Assembly: GCF_000342165.1 (NCBI RefSeq)
Contig: NZ_AMRV01000001.1
Location: forward strand, 248,001 to 312,000
DNA from: Pacificimonas flava
Lineage (GTDB): Bacteria > Pseudomonadota > Alphaproteobacteria > Sphingomonadales > Sphingomonadaceae
Reading direction: 5' to 3'
Length of the DNA stretch: 64,000 nt
Part shown: positions 17,655 to 26,237 of the stretch, one piece after another
Numbering within the stretch: position 1 is the stretch's first letter
Layout of the letters: each line of letters starts with the position of its first letter
Translations under genes and position numbers: made by a program
The notes under the pieces: model-generated
Databases searched by the model: none
What the model was told of the DNA's origin: nothing
The model's input: the letters and a program-made list of their open reading frames with translations, nothing else

Positions 17655-19985
17655 TTAATCGGGCGCGAGGCCGCCCGGAGCGGACAGCTTTCGCAGGAAG
17701 AATTCGAACTGCCGGCGCTGGACATAATCGATGGGACCCGTGGATCGGCCGACGCTATGTTCCCCGCCCGGCACGACCAGAAGCTCGAAGTCCTTGTCGG
17801 CTTCGATCAGCGCGTCGGCGACCTGAAGCGTCGATGCCGGATCGACATTGGAATCCTGCTCGCCGACGATCATCAGCAGGTCGCCCTGTAACCGGTGCGC
17901 GTTCACGACACCGGAGGCGTCGAGATAGCTCTGGTCTACCGGCCAGCCGAGCCACTGCTCGTTCCAGCTGATCTTGTCCATGCGGTTGTCGTAGCATCCG
18001 GCATAGGCGACGGCAGCCGTGTAGAACTCGGGGTGGAAGAGAAGCGCATTGAGCGCGCTCTGGCCGCCGGCGGAGGCGCCGTAGATGCCGACGCGTGACA
18101 GATCGGCCGCGGGTTCACGCTTTGCCAAGGCGCGCATCCAGGCAATCCGGTCCGGAAAACCAGAATCGTCCAGGTTCTTCCATGCCACGTCATGAAAGAC
18201 CTTTGAGCGGTTGGCGGTTCCCATGCCGTCGATCTGGACCACTATGAATCCCAGATCCGCCTGCGCCTGCATGCCGATCACCTTGTCTCCTCCCGAATGA
18301 TATCCGAAGGGCCAGAAGCGCTTGGGCACGAAATTGTCGTGCGGTCCGGCATAGATGTTCTCTATGACGGGATAGGAGCGGGCAGGGTCATAGTCCCGCG
18401 GCCGAACGACCAGTCCCCATATATCGGTTTTGCCATCGCGCCCCTTCGCGGTGAACGGTTGGGGCGGACGGAAGCCGGCGGTTTCAAGGCGCGAGATGTC
18501 GCCAGTCTCCATGGTCGCGATCAGCGCGCCATCCTCGGCGTCATGGACCTCCATCATATTGGGAAGATCGACGCGCGAATAGACATCGACGTAGCGGGTC
18601 ATGTCGGGCGAGAAACTGACCGTATGCGTGGCGTTCGCCTCCGTCAGCCGTGTCAGATCGCTCCCGTCGAAGTTCACGCGGTAGTAGTGGACGAAATACG
18701 GATCCTCTCCGTCCCGTCGCCCGCTGGCTGAGAACCAGATTCGGCGGCTGTCGTCATCGACCTTCACGACATCGCGGACGATCCAGTCCCCCTTGGTGAT
18801 CTGCCGCTTCACGCGCCCACGGCGCGAATCGATCAGGTAAAGGTGCCGCCAACCGTCGCGCTCGGAAATCCAGATCATCTCCTCGCCCAAATCGCCCACG
18901 TCATGGCGAAAGCGCCTGTCGGCATAAACGAAGGTATCGCTGTCTTCCGTCACCGCTGCATGCGCCCCGCCGGTATCGGCATCGACGGCGATGACGCGGA
19001 CCTGCCCATGGCCACGGCGATCATAGTCGAATGCAAAGCTGGCGCTGTCCTTGCGCCAGTCCGGTGGGGATAGGCGGTAGGGGTTGGGAAACAGCTTGTT
19101 GTCGACATCAATCTGGCGACGCGAGCGGATGTCGAACAGAACCGGCTGCTCGATATCCACCGCGTCCCCAGGCTTTGGATAAAGCTGTTTATGGACCACC
19201 GGATCGACCTGCGTATCCGGCGCGGCCTCGACCCTCGTAACGTATCGAGCGTGGCCGGGGCGCACTCGATGAATCGCGATGTGGCTGGAATCGGGGGACC
19301 AGCGAAGGGTCTCCGGATCGTAGAAGTTGCCCGGTGAGCCATCGCGGCTCAGCATGACGACGTCTCCGGTGGTCAAATCTCGCAGGGCCAGATTGTCATC
19401 GCGAACGAACGCCTCGAAGCGTTCGTCTGGGGAGGGGGAGGGCTCGTTGTTCGCCGGAACGCGAAGATCGCGCACGACTCCGAACCCGCGCGGGCGCTCG
19501 TCTTCTTCCGTCTTTTCCGCGCAGACATAAGCGTTCAGCGTACAGCGATAAAGCGTGTCGTCGGCGCGAAGCTCGATCGCCTTGCCGTCATCCGCATAAG
19601 TAAAACCGTCAAACGGCAGACGTAGGGGATCAATGTCTTCTCCCGTCTCTTTCCCCAGGGCCTCGGCAAGCCGGGCGGCATCGAAGGGGGCGCTCTTTTC
19701 GAGGGTGCGGTCATCGACGCGTACGAATGCGAAGCCGCCCTCGACCGTCTTGCGGTAGACGAATGCGGCGCCATCATCTGTCCATTGGGCAGGAAAGGCG
19801 ACATTCCGCGTCAGATATTTCCAGTTCTCGCGCAGATGGACGGAGCGCTCGACACGGGCACGTTCGGTCTGGGCAGCGGCGGCATCCGCGCCAGCCGTGA
19901 TGGTCATAAGCGGAAGCAGAGCGAGGAGGGCAGTCAGTAACACGCTATTTTTCCGCCCACCTTTGGCGGTGCCACACTCAGCCAT
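17655..19985 (-). CDS. Exported S9-family prolyl dipeptidyl peptidase (DPP IV-like)
   Basis: This is a 776-aa serine peptidase. A signal peptide covers about residues 1-40 with Ala-rich cleavage near AAAAQ. A DPP IV N-terminal beta-propeller follows to about residue 520. The C-terminal alpha/beta-hydrolase domain carries Ser638 in YGASAGGQ, Asp711 in EQDSNVDP and His743 in GGEHSVG. It should release X-Pro or X-Hyp dipeptides outside the cytoplasm. ATG 19985 has GGAGG 8 nt upstream; the longer frame starts with GTG at 20003. It is divergent from the arabinofuranosidase gene across a palindromic operator. Confidence 0.9.
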   Translation of the reverse strand: MAECGTAKGGRKNSVLLTALLALLPLMTITAGADAAAAQTERARVERSVHLRENWKYLTRNVAFPAQWTDDGAAFVYRKTVEGGFAFVRVDDRTLEKSAPFDAARLAEALGKETGEDIDPLRLPFDGFTYADDGKAIELRADDTLYRCTLNAYVCAEKTEEDERPRGFGVVRDLRVPANNEPSPSPDERFEAFVRDDNLALRDLTTGDVVMLSRDGSPGNFYDPETLRWSPDSSHIAIHRVRPGHARYVTRVEAAPDTQVDPVVHKQLYPKPGDAVDIEQPVLFDIRSRRQIDVDNKLFPNPYRLSPPDWRKDSASFAFDYDRRGHGQVRVIAVDADTGGAHAAVTEDSDTFVYADRRFRHDVGDLGEEMIWISERDGWRHLYLIDSRRGRVKRQITKGDWIVRDVVKVDDDSRRIWFSASGRRDGEDPYFVHYYRVNFDGSDLTRLTEANATHTVSFSPDMTRYVDVYSRVDLPNMMEVHDAEDGALIATMETGDISRLETAGFRPPQPFTAKGRDGKTDIWGLVVRPRDYDPARSYPVIENIYAGPHDNFVPKRFWPFGYHSGGDKVIGMQAQADLGFIVVQIDGMGTANRSKVFHDVAWKNLDDSGFPDRIAWMRALAKREPAADLSRVGIYGASAGGQSALNALLFHPEFYTAAVAYAGCYDNRMDKISWNEQWLGWPVDQSYLDASGVVNAHRLQGDLLMIVGEQDSNVDPASTLQVADALIEADKDFELLVVPGGEHSVGRSTGPIDYVQRRQFEFFLRKLSAPGGLAPD

Positions 19986-20008
19986 TCGCAAAACCTCCGA
20001 CACTTCGT

Positions 20009-20037
20009 TTGACAGCGCCTATTGATCGTATACGATC
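20009..20037 (+). promoter_or_regulatory. Promoter with overlapping palindromic operator, copy 2
   Basis: TTGACA (20009-20014), a 16-nt spacer and TACGAT (20031-20036) form a sigma70-like promoter pointing at the arabinofuranosidase gene. The 14-bp palindrome GATCGTATACGATC (20024-20037) covers the -10 element, an arrangement suited to repression. Its core is identical to the palindrome at 15152-15163. The 74-nt region separates the starts of the dipeptidyl peptidase and glycosidase genes. Confidence 0.7.
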
Positions 20038-20059
20038 TTCGCAAGACAGGAGGTGAGGT

Positions 20060-22444
20060 TTGCAGACGACGAGGCGGAATTTGCTTGCGGGTACGGCGTG
20101 CCTGGTGCTTGCACCGACGCCGGTTTGGGCGGGTGCTAGGGGGCAGGATACAGGGACGGATGGCCTCCTACCGAGCCACCCCGAGCCGCTGCCACTTTCC
20201 GACGTTCGATTGCTGCCCTCTCCTTGGGCGGACGCGGTCGAGCGGAACCGCGAATATCTGATGTCCCTCGACCCTGACCGGCTCCTTCACAATTACCGGA
20301 CCAGCGCTGGCCTGGCACCGAAGGGCGACGTCTATGGGGGGTGGGAGAGCGATACGATTGCCGGCCATACGCTCGGCCATTATCTCAGCGCGCTCGCGCT
20401 GACCCATGCACAGACGGGCGATGAGGAAAGCTGTCGCCGGGCAAACTATATTGTGGGCGAACTGGCGACGGTGCAGGCAGCCCATGGCGACGGCTACGTC
20501 GCCGGTTTTACCCGCAAGCGTCCCGACGGGGAGATCGTCGACGGCAAGGAAATCTTTCCGGAAATCATGGCCGGCGATATCCGCTCGGCCGGCTTCGACC
20601 TGAACGGCTGCTGGGTTCCCCTTTACAATTGGCACAAGCTTTACACCGGCTTGTACGATGTCGCCGACCTTTGCGGCAATCGGACGGCGTTGCCGATTGC
20701 GGTGGCGCTGGGCGACTATATCGACCGGATGTTCGCAGCACTCGATGACGAACAGGTGCAGACCGTGCTTGCCTGTGAATATGGCGGCCTGAACGAAAGT
20801 TTCGCCGAGCTTTACGCGCGGACCGGCGAACGGCGCTGGCTACGCCTCGGCGAGCGCATTTACGACAACAAGGTTCTGGATCCACTGACGCGCGGTGAAG
20901 ACCGGCTTGCAAATTTTCACGCCAATACGCAGGTGCCGAAGCTGATCGGTCTGGCGCGACTTTATGAACTGACGAGCAAGCCTGCCCAGGGCGCGGCGGC
21001 CGAGTTTTTCTGGGACACGGTTACCAAGCGTCACAGCTATGTCATCGGCGGCAATGCCGACCGCGAGTATTTCTCCGAGCCGAATTCCATATCAAAGCAT
21101 ATCACCGAACAGACGTGCGAGCATTGCAACAGCTACAACATGCTGAAGCTGACGCGGCATCTCTATTCGTGGCGACCGCGCAGCGCGCTCTTCGATTTTT
21201 ACGAGCGTGCCCACCTGAACCATATTCTTTCGCAGCAGCACCCCGAAACTGGCGGCTTCAGCTACATGACCCCGCTGATGAGCGGAACTGCGCGGGAATA
21301 TTCGGAGCCGGGCAAGGACGCGTTCTGGTGCTGCGTGGGCACGGGCATGGAAAGCCATGCGAAGCACGGCGATTCCATCTTCTGGCAGGGCGATGACGCT
21401 CTGATCGTTAATCTTTACATCCCGGCGGCGGCGAACTGGCGGCCGCGGGGCGCTTCGGTGCGGCTCGAGACGCGCTATCCCGAAGAGGGCAGCGCGAACC
21501 TGACCTTCACCGAACTGGCGAAGCCAGGCCGCTTTCCAGTGGCGCTACGCGTGCCGGCATGGGCGGAGAGCGTGGACGTCCGCGTGAACGGCAAGGCTGT
21601 CGCCGCTAAAGTGGAGGATGGGTACGTCACCGTTTCGCGCCGTTGGCAGGCGGGGGACCGACTTGCCATTGCTATGCCGATGCGGCTGCGTATCGAGCCG
21701 ACCGCCGACGATCCGGACATGATCGCTCTCCTGCGCGGGCCGATGGTGCTGGCCGCCGATCTCGGCCCTGCGGAAGAAGAATTCGATGGCGCAGCGCCCG
21801 CGCTGGTCGGCAGCGATCTGCTGGCGAAGTTCGTTCCGGAGGCCGGCAGCGCGACCGCCTTTGCCACGCAGGGGATCGGGCGACCGGGCGATATGCGCTT
21901 CGTTCCCTTCTACAGTCAGTATGATCGGCGCAGCGCCGTCTATTTCCGGCGCTTTACCGATGCGCAGTGGCAGCAGGAAAAGGCGTCCTATGCGGCTGCG
22001 GCCGCGCGGCAGGCGGACCTTGCGGCACGCTCCGTCGACATCATGCACCTTGGAGAGATGCAGCCGGAGCGCAATCACGATCTGGAAGCCGATATCTCCT
22101 ACCCGGTGACCTACCGCGGCCGAAACGGCCGGGATGCGCGCACCGGCGGATTTTTCGAATTCGACATGAGCGTCAGGCCAGGCCCGCTCGTCCTGCAGGC
22201 GACCTATTGGGGGGACGAGCGTCCCCGCGAATTCTATATCCTTATCGATGGCGAGCGCATTGCCGCGCAGCGGCTGGCACATGACGAACCCGGCGAGTTT
22301 ATCGAGCGGGAGTATGCGGTGCCGGAGACACTGACGAAGGGCAAAACGAAGGTGCGCGTGCGTGTGGAGCCCAAGACGGGGGATACCGCCGGACCGGTCT
22401 TCGGTATGCGTTTGATGTCCGCGAAGGGGCCGACGCGAATCTAG
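20060..22444 (+). CDS. Tat-exported GH127/GH146 beta-L-arabinofuranosidase (DUF1680 family)
   Basis: This is a 794-aa protein. Residues 1-24 form a twin-arginine signal (TTRRNLLAG). The central (alpha/alpha)6-barrel has the zinc/thiol site of beta-L-arabinofuranosidases: Glu354 and Cys356 in CEHCNSYNMLKL, then Cys424-Cys425 in FWCCVGTGME, where the first Cys is the expected nucleophile. The motif context looks closer to GH146 than GH127. A beta-rich C-terminal region (from about residue 640) resembles the extra domain of GH146 members. It should remove terminal beta-L-arabinofuranose, as occurs on hydroxyproline in plant extensins or in pectic chains. The TTG start has AGGAGGTGAGG upstream. 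Confidence 0.88.
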   Translation: MQTTRRNLLAGTACLVLAPTPVWAGARGQDTGTDGLLPSHPEPLPLSDVRLLPSPWADAVERNREYLMSLDPDRLLHNYRTSAGLAPKGDVYGGWESDTIAGHTLGHYLSALALTHAQTGDEESCRRANYIVGELATVQAAHGDGYVAGFTRKRPDGEIVDGKEIFPEIMAGDIRSAGFDLNGCWVPLYNWHKLYTGLYDVADLCGNRTALPIAVALGDYIDRMFAALDDEQVQTVLACEYGGLNESFAELYARTGERRWLRLGERIYDNKVLDPLTRGEDRLANFHANTQVPKLIGLARLYELTSKPAQGAAAEFFWDTVTKRHSYVIGGNADREYFSEPNSISKHITEQTCEHCNSYNMLKLTRHLYSWRPRSALFDFYERAHLNHILSQQHPETGGFSYMTPLMSGTAREYSEPGKDAFWCCVGTGMESHAKHGDSIFWQGDDALIVNLYIPAAANWRPRGASVRLETRYPEEGSANLTFTELAKPGRFPVALRVPAWAESVDVRVNGKAVAAKVEDGYVTVSRRWQAGDRLAIAMPMRLRIEPTADDPDMIALLRGPMVLAADLGPAEEEFDGAAPALVGSDLLAKFVPEAGSATAFATQGIGRPGDMRFVPFYSQYDRRSAVYFRRFTDAQWQQEKASYAAAAARQADLAARSVDIMHLGEMQPERNHDLEADISYPVTYRGRNGRDARTGGFFEFDMSVRPGPLVLQATYWGDERPREFYILIDGERIAAQRLAHDEPGEFIEREYAVPETLTKGKTKVRVRVEPKTGDTAGPVFGMRLMSAKGPTRI

Positions 22445-22543
22445 CGGAAAAATTTGCCGCTGGTCCCGCCTACCTCTGTGCCTGTATGAGAGGAGGCCGT
22501 CCCAGGGCGCGCCGCAGCGGGCCAATTTTTCCGGAGTTCCGAC

Positions 22544-23518
22544 ATCCGTTCCGAGATCGACCAGCCCACCGGTTCGCGGCCTTCTGAAAACGCGTTCGCC
22601 CGTGTCAGCGTCGTTATTCCGCTTTACAACAAGGGACCCCATATTGTTCGGGCGCTGGAAAGCGTGCTTGCCCAAACGCTCCCGCCGCTCGAAATCATTA
22701 TCATCGACGACGCATCGGCGGATGATGGGCCGGATCGTGTCGAAGCGTTGACCGGAACGCTTGGGAAAGACGCGCCGCCTGTTCGTCTCTTGTCGCGGTC
22801 GATTCCAGGGCCCGGCGGCTATGCCGCTCGCAACTTCGGCATTTTCGAGGCCGAGGGAGACTGGATTGCGTTCCTGGACGCTGACGATGTCTGGAAGCCG
22901 GATCATCTGGCATCGATGGAGCGGGCCGTGTCAGTGGCGGGCAATGCGCGCTTCGTGTTCAGCGGCATCGACATCGTGTCTGAAGCTGGAACGCGCCCCT
23001 ATCGCCACGAAGAGGGTTTGCCAGCCGACACGCCGCTCGATTTCCGTCGCCTGTTGCAAACATGGCTAAGGACCAAACGCTGTCCCGTCTGGACGGGCGC
23101 CGCTGCGTTCCGCCGCGATGTTCTCCTGCGCGCGGGTCTGTTTCCGGCCGGGACAGCGCGCAGGGGCGGAGACAAGGATCTGTGGCTGCGTGCCATGGCG
23201 GACGGGCCGGGCGTCTATTCACGCCCGCGTACTGCCGAATTCCACCAGGATACGGTGAACCGGGTTACGAAGGCGACCTTGCATGTGGAGCCGCCGCTGC
23301 TGATCCGGACGATCCGAACGATGCTTCCGTCGGCTGCACCCGGCGAAAAGCGCCTTTTGAAGCGGCTGGCCAATATGGAGCTGGCGCTTTACGCCCGGCA
23401 TGCAGCCGGCAAGCGCGCTCGGCTGAAACCGGGCTGGCAGGCGCAACTCTTCTATCCGAGCGGCGCGGCTTACGTGCCGCTGATTGCCGGTTTCGGATTG
23501 GCGGCAAGGCGCCCCTGA
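22544..23518 (+). CDS. GT2-family glycosyltransferase with unusual start
   Basis: The GT-A fold is clear: VSVVIPLYNKG, EIIIIDDASADDG, a YAARNFGIFEAEGDWIAFLD segment ending in the DADD metal site, and the late RGGDKDLWLR. The first ATG/GTG/TTG in frame is GTG 22664, which would delete the first beta strand and nucleotide contacts. The frame is open from 22490. I placed the start at ATC 22544 because CCGGAG lies 7 nt before it, giving 324 aa; that is tentative. A recent frameshift or assembly error is also possible. Its end overlaps the convergent polymerase gene by 49 nt. Confidence 0.75.
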   Translation: MRSEIDQPTGSRPSENAFARVSVVIPLYNKGPHIVRALESVLAQTLPPLEIIIIDDASADDGPDRVEALTGTLGKDAPPVRLLSRSIPGPGGYAARNFGIFEAEGDWIAFLDADDVWKPDHLASMERAVSVAGNARFVFSGIDIVSEAGTRPYRHEEGLPADTPLDFRRLLQTWLRTKRCPVWTGAAAFRRDVLLRAGLFPAGTARRGGDKDLWLRAMADGPGVYSRPRTAEFHQDTVNRVTKATLHVEPPLLIRTIRTMLPSAAPGEKRLLKRLANMELALYARHAAGKRARLKPGWQAQLFYPSGAAYVPLIAGFGLAARRP

Positions 23519-24849
23519 AGCGCGGCCTGCGGACGCGTCAAAGCGGGCGCGCCTTTCCAGCCGTAGTGAACCGTCAGGCCGCAGAGCAGCCCGTAGAAGA
23601 TCAAGCCCTCCACGATCCAGAAGGGCATGGTGGACAGGTTGATGAGCAGAAAACCGAAATGGGCCGCGACGAGGCGATATCGCTGCACCGGCGGCGCCCG
23701 TAATGACGAGAGTGCCATGCCGGTCATCGCGAAGGTTATGGCAAGGGCGCCGGTTATCCCGAATTCAAAAAGGTAAGACAGAAACGTGTTCTGAGCGTAG
23801 ACGCGGAACCGCGACTGCCAACTGTCGGGGCCATGACCGATGATCTGTTGAACGCCGCGCGCTTCGGCGAACCCGTACCAATATTGGCTCCAGACGAGCG
23901 CGCGAGCGGAGGCGAAGCGGCGTTCTTCCGGCGTAAAGGAGTCCGGGGGGCGGATTAGTTCGCCGGGATTGCGAACCATCTCCATTGCGTCGCCGAAGCG
24001 TCCTTCGGGGTCGCTGGCGACCCCCGCAATGCCGACGGCCGCGATGACGGCGACCGCGATCAACGGAAGCGCGCGCTGACGAGGGGGCAGAAGGACGGCA
24101 AGGAACTGGATGCCGAAGACGCCGAGGAGAGGCAGAAGCCCCAGAATGACAGTACGGTAGTTGGCAAGATAGAGCGAGACCAGCAGCAGCAGAATCACAC
24201 CGAGGCGCATCAGCGGGCTCTGCCTGTCGGAAAAGCAGACGAGAAGGAGATGCGTCGCCACGACGAGTGAGAAGATGGATTCGTGATTGAAGCCGCCGAT
24301 AAACGCGACGGAGCCGTCGGTTGGCGAAGCATTGGCGGTGCCCGCGACGAGGGACAGCAGCTGAAAGATGACAGCCGGGGCCAGAGAGAGCCCAATCAAC
24401 GCCACCGTCCTGTTCGCCCCCTCCTTAGCGAACGCGGAGGCGGCGAGAATGAAGATTGCGATGAAATAAGCGTATTTGACGATCACTTGGATGGCGGCCA
24501 TGTCGAAACCGTTCATCAGGGCGGATAGCCCGATAAGCCCGATCATTAGATAGAAGGGCACGAGTAGAACCGCCCGCAACGATCGCGGCGGCACGAGAAG
24601 CAGCCCGATGCCGACCGTGGCGACGGACAGCAACGCATTGGCCGTCAGACCGCCGGGCAGGGGCCGCAGCGTGAAGGCCGCGGCCGCGTCGAAGATCACG
24701 CGTAGGCCGATTGCCAGAATCAGAAATTTGGCTTGGATCGATGCGGCGCGGCGCAGCGCAATGACGAGGAGCAGGATCGCGATCCCGACGCCTGCCGCCA
24801 GGAATGGTAGCGGGAGGGGCGGTGCGAAGGTATAGGCGGCTTGGTCCAA
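23470..24849 (-). CDS. Wzy/O-antigen-ligase-like polysaccharide polymerase
   Basis: This is a 459-aa integral membrane protein with about 12 hydrophobic helices. A long hydrophilic loop lies at about residues 280-340 (SDPEGRFGDAMEM to GHGPDSWQSRF). The GHGPDSW and AQNTFLSYLFEFGI segments correspond to the Wzy_C/WaaL region that carries catalytic residues. It probably polymerises undecaprenyl-linked repeat units at the periplasmic face. TTG 24849 starts 9 nt after the stop of the upstream GT4 gene, so the two are cotranscribed leftward. Sequence alone cannot separate polymerase from ligase. Confidence 0.8.
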   Translation of the reverse strand: MDQAAYTFAPPLPLPFLAAGVGIAILLLVIALRRAASIQAKFLILAIGLRVIFDAAAAFTLRPLPGGLTANALLSVATVGIGLLLVPPRSLRAVLLVPFYLMIGLIGLSALMNGFDMAAIQVIVKYAYFIAIFILAASAFAKEGANRTVALIGLSLAPAVIFQLLSLVAGTANASPTDGSVAFIGGFNHESIFSLVVATHLLLVCFSDRQSPLMRLGVILLLLVSLYLANYRTVILGLLPLLGVFGIQFLAVLLPPRQRALPLIAVAVIAAVGIAGVASDPEGRFGDAMEMVRNPGELIRPPDSFTPEERRFASARALVWSQYWYGFAEARGVQQIIGHGPDSWQSRFRVYAQNTFLSYLFEFGITGALAITFAMTGMALSSLRAPPVQRYRLVAAHFGFLLINLSTMPFWIVEGLIFYGLLCGLTVHYGWKGAPALTRPQAALQGRLAANPKPAISGT

Positions 24850-24858
24850 GGCGCTCGA

Positions 24859-25992
24859 TCAGCCGCTCATGGCCGCGCGGTATACGGACGCGGTCTGCTC
24901 AGCGATCCGGCTCCAGTCGAACCGCTTCGCCAGAGCCGCCGCGTCGATCGCGAAATCACCGCCGGGCCGGCGCAGGCATGCCGCAAGCGCGCTCTTGTCG
25001 CCGACCGGGAAATAATTTCGCTCCTCCAGGCCGATATCGACATTGGCCGGAATATCGCTCAGCAGCATGTTGGCACCGGCCTGGCCCGCTTCCAGGGCCG
25101 AAATCGGCAATCCTTCATGGTAGGAAGGCAGAACGAACAGATCGGCCGTCCGGTAGAGATGCGCGAGCATGCTGCGCGGCTGGCGGCCGGCGAATATGAC
25201 CGATGCACTCGCGCGGGACTGTAATTTGGCGGCATAGTCAGATGCATGATCGGCGGCACCGACAATCACGAGCGTTCGCGTGTCCCCGCTGTCGGCATGG
25301 GCGTCGATCAGGTCGTGAAAGGCTTTCTCCGGCACCAGGCGCCCCACCGCGAGGATGAACTGTCCAGCCCGTAGCCCCAGTTTGCGCAGCGCCTCGTCTT
25401 GTCCGGATTCATCGTGATCGATGGTCGGCGCGCCATTGGGGATGTAGCTGATCTTGTTCGCAGCCGCCGGATAGCGCCGCCGCAAGCTGCGCTCCAGCGA
25501 TGGTGACACGGCGATAATCCGGTTTGCGAAGCGGACACCAAGCCGTTCCCCCAGACGAAGCATGGCCTTGGCGAACCGGCCCCATTTCGCCCGATCATAG
25601 TCGGCACCATGATGGGTCATGACGGTGCGAAGCCCCAGAAGCCGGGCAGCGGGAACCAGAAGGGCAGGGCCAACGGCGTGAATATGCATCAGGTCCGCAC
25701 CCCGCGACCGCGCGTACCATACGCTGCGGGCTGTCGACACGATCGCTTCCAGGCTCACTTTCTTGGGTGAGGAAAGGGCAACGACCTCGATACCCTGAAA
25801 TTCGGTGGATGCATCGGGTAGATAGGGCTGACGACCGAGAACACAAAAGGAAAGATCGGGATTGTCCGCCCCGATGCGTGGCAGCAACTCTTCGCAGTGC
25901 GTCTCGACGCCTCCCATGACGCCGGGAAGGCCGCGGAGTCCGGTCACGAAAATTCGTCTGCGCGCGGCCGCTCTCGGTGACAAGGCGGTCAT
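24859..25992 (-). CDS. GT4-family glycosyltransferase
   Basis: This is a 377-aa GT-B glycosyltransferase. The N-terminal domain has the GLPGVMGGVETHCEELLPRI acceptor loop. The C-terminal domain carries the nucleotide-sugar site, with ILAVGRLVPEKAFHDLIDA and the EX7E-like element in LPSYHEGLPISALEAGQAG. It should add one sugar to the lipid-linked repeat unit; donor and linkage are unknown. It lies between the small membrane protein gene and the polymerase gene in a leftward run. No clear ribosome site precedes the ATG. Confidence 0.87.
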   Translation of the reverse strand: MTALSPRAAARRRIFVTGLRGLPGVMGGVETHCEELLPRIGADNPDLSFCVLGRQPYLPDASTEFQGIEVVALSSPKKVSLEAIVSTARSVWYARSRGADLMHIHAVGPALLVPAARLLGLRTVMTHHGADYDRAKWGRFAKAMLRLGERLGVRFANRIIAVSPSLERSLRRRYPAAANKISYIPNGAPTIDHDESGQDEALRKLGLRAGQFILAVGRLVPEKAFHDLIDAHADSGDTRTLVIVGAADHASDYAAKLQSRASASVIFAGRQPRSMLAHLYRTADLFVLPSYHEGLPISALEAGQAGANMLLSDIPANVDIGLEERNYFPVGDKSALAACLRRPGGDFAIDAAALAKRFDWSRIAEQTASVYRAAMSG

Positions 25993-26008
25993 AATGTGGC
26001 GGCGATCG

Positions 26009-26218
26009 TCAGAAGATCAGAGCAAAAAGACCGACCAGAAGAAGCGCCCAACCGCCAAGACATGCGAGCACGATCGCGAGAAGATCCAGTCTTGCCGGGG
26101 AGGTGCCCTCCGTCTCCGACTGCTGCTGCCCGCCTTTCTGAACCGCGCGCGGCGCGCTGGCCGCCTCGTCCTCGAAGAGGATCTCCGTTTCCGGTGAAGG
26201 CGCAAGGTTCATGTCCAT
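26009..26218 (-). CDS. Small tail-anchored membrane protein in EPS locus
   Basis: This is a 69-aa protein with an acidic/Gln-rich soluble N-terminus (about 42 residues) and one C-terminal transmembrane helix (LLAIVLACLGGWALLLVGLFA). It falls between two glycosyltransferase-operon genes in the same direction, which supports its being real. No family is recognised. Another small protein of the same design is encoded at 32747-32905. Overlapping frames on both strands are less gene-like. A role as an accessory subunit of the assembly machinery is possible but not shown. Confidence 0.5.
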   Translation of the reverse strand: MDMNLAPSPETEILFEDEAASAPRAVQKGGQQQSETEGTSPARLDLLAIVLACLGGWALLLVGLFALIF

Positions 26219-26237
26219 GAGAACGCATGTCTATCGC

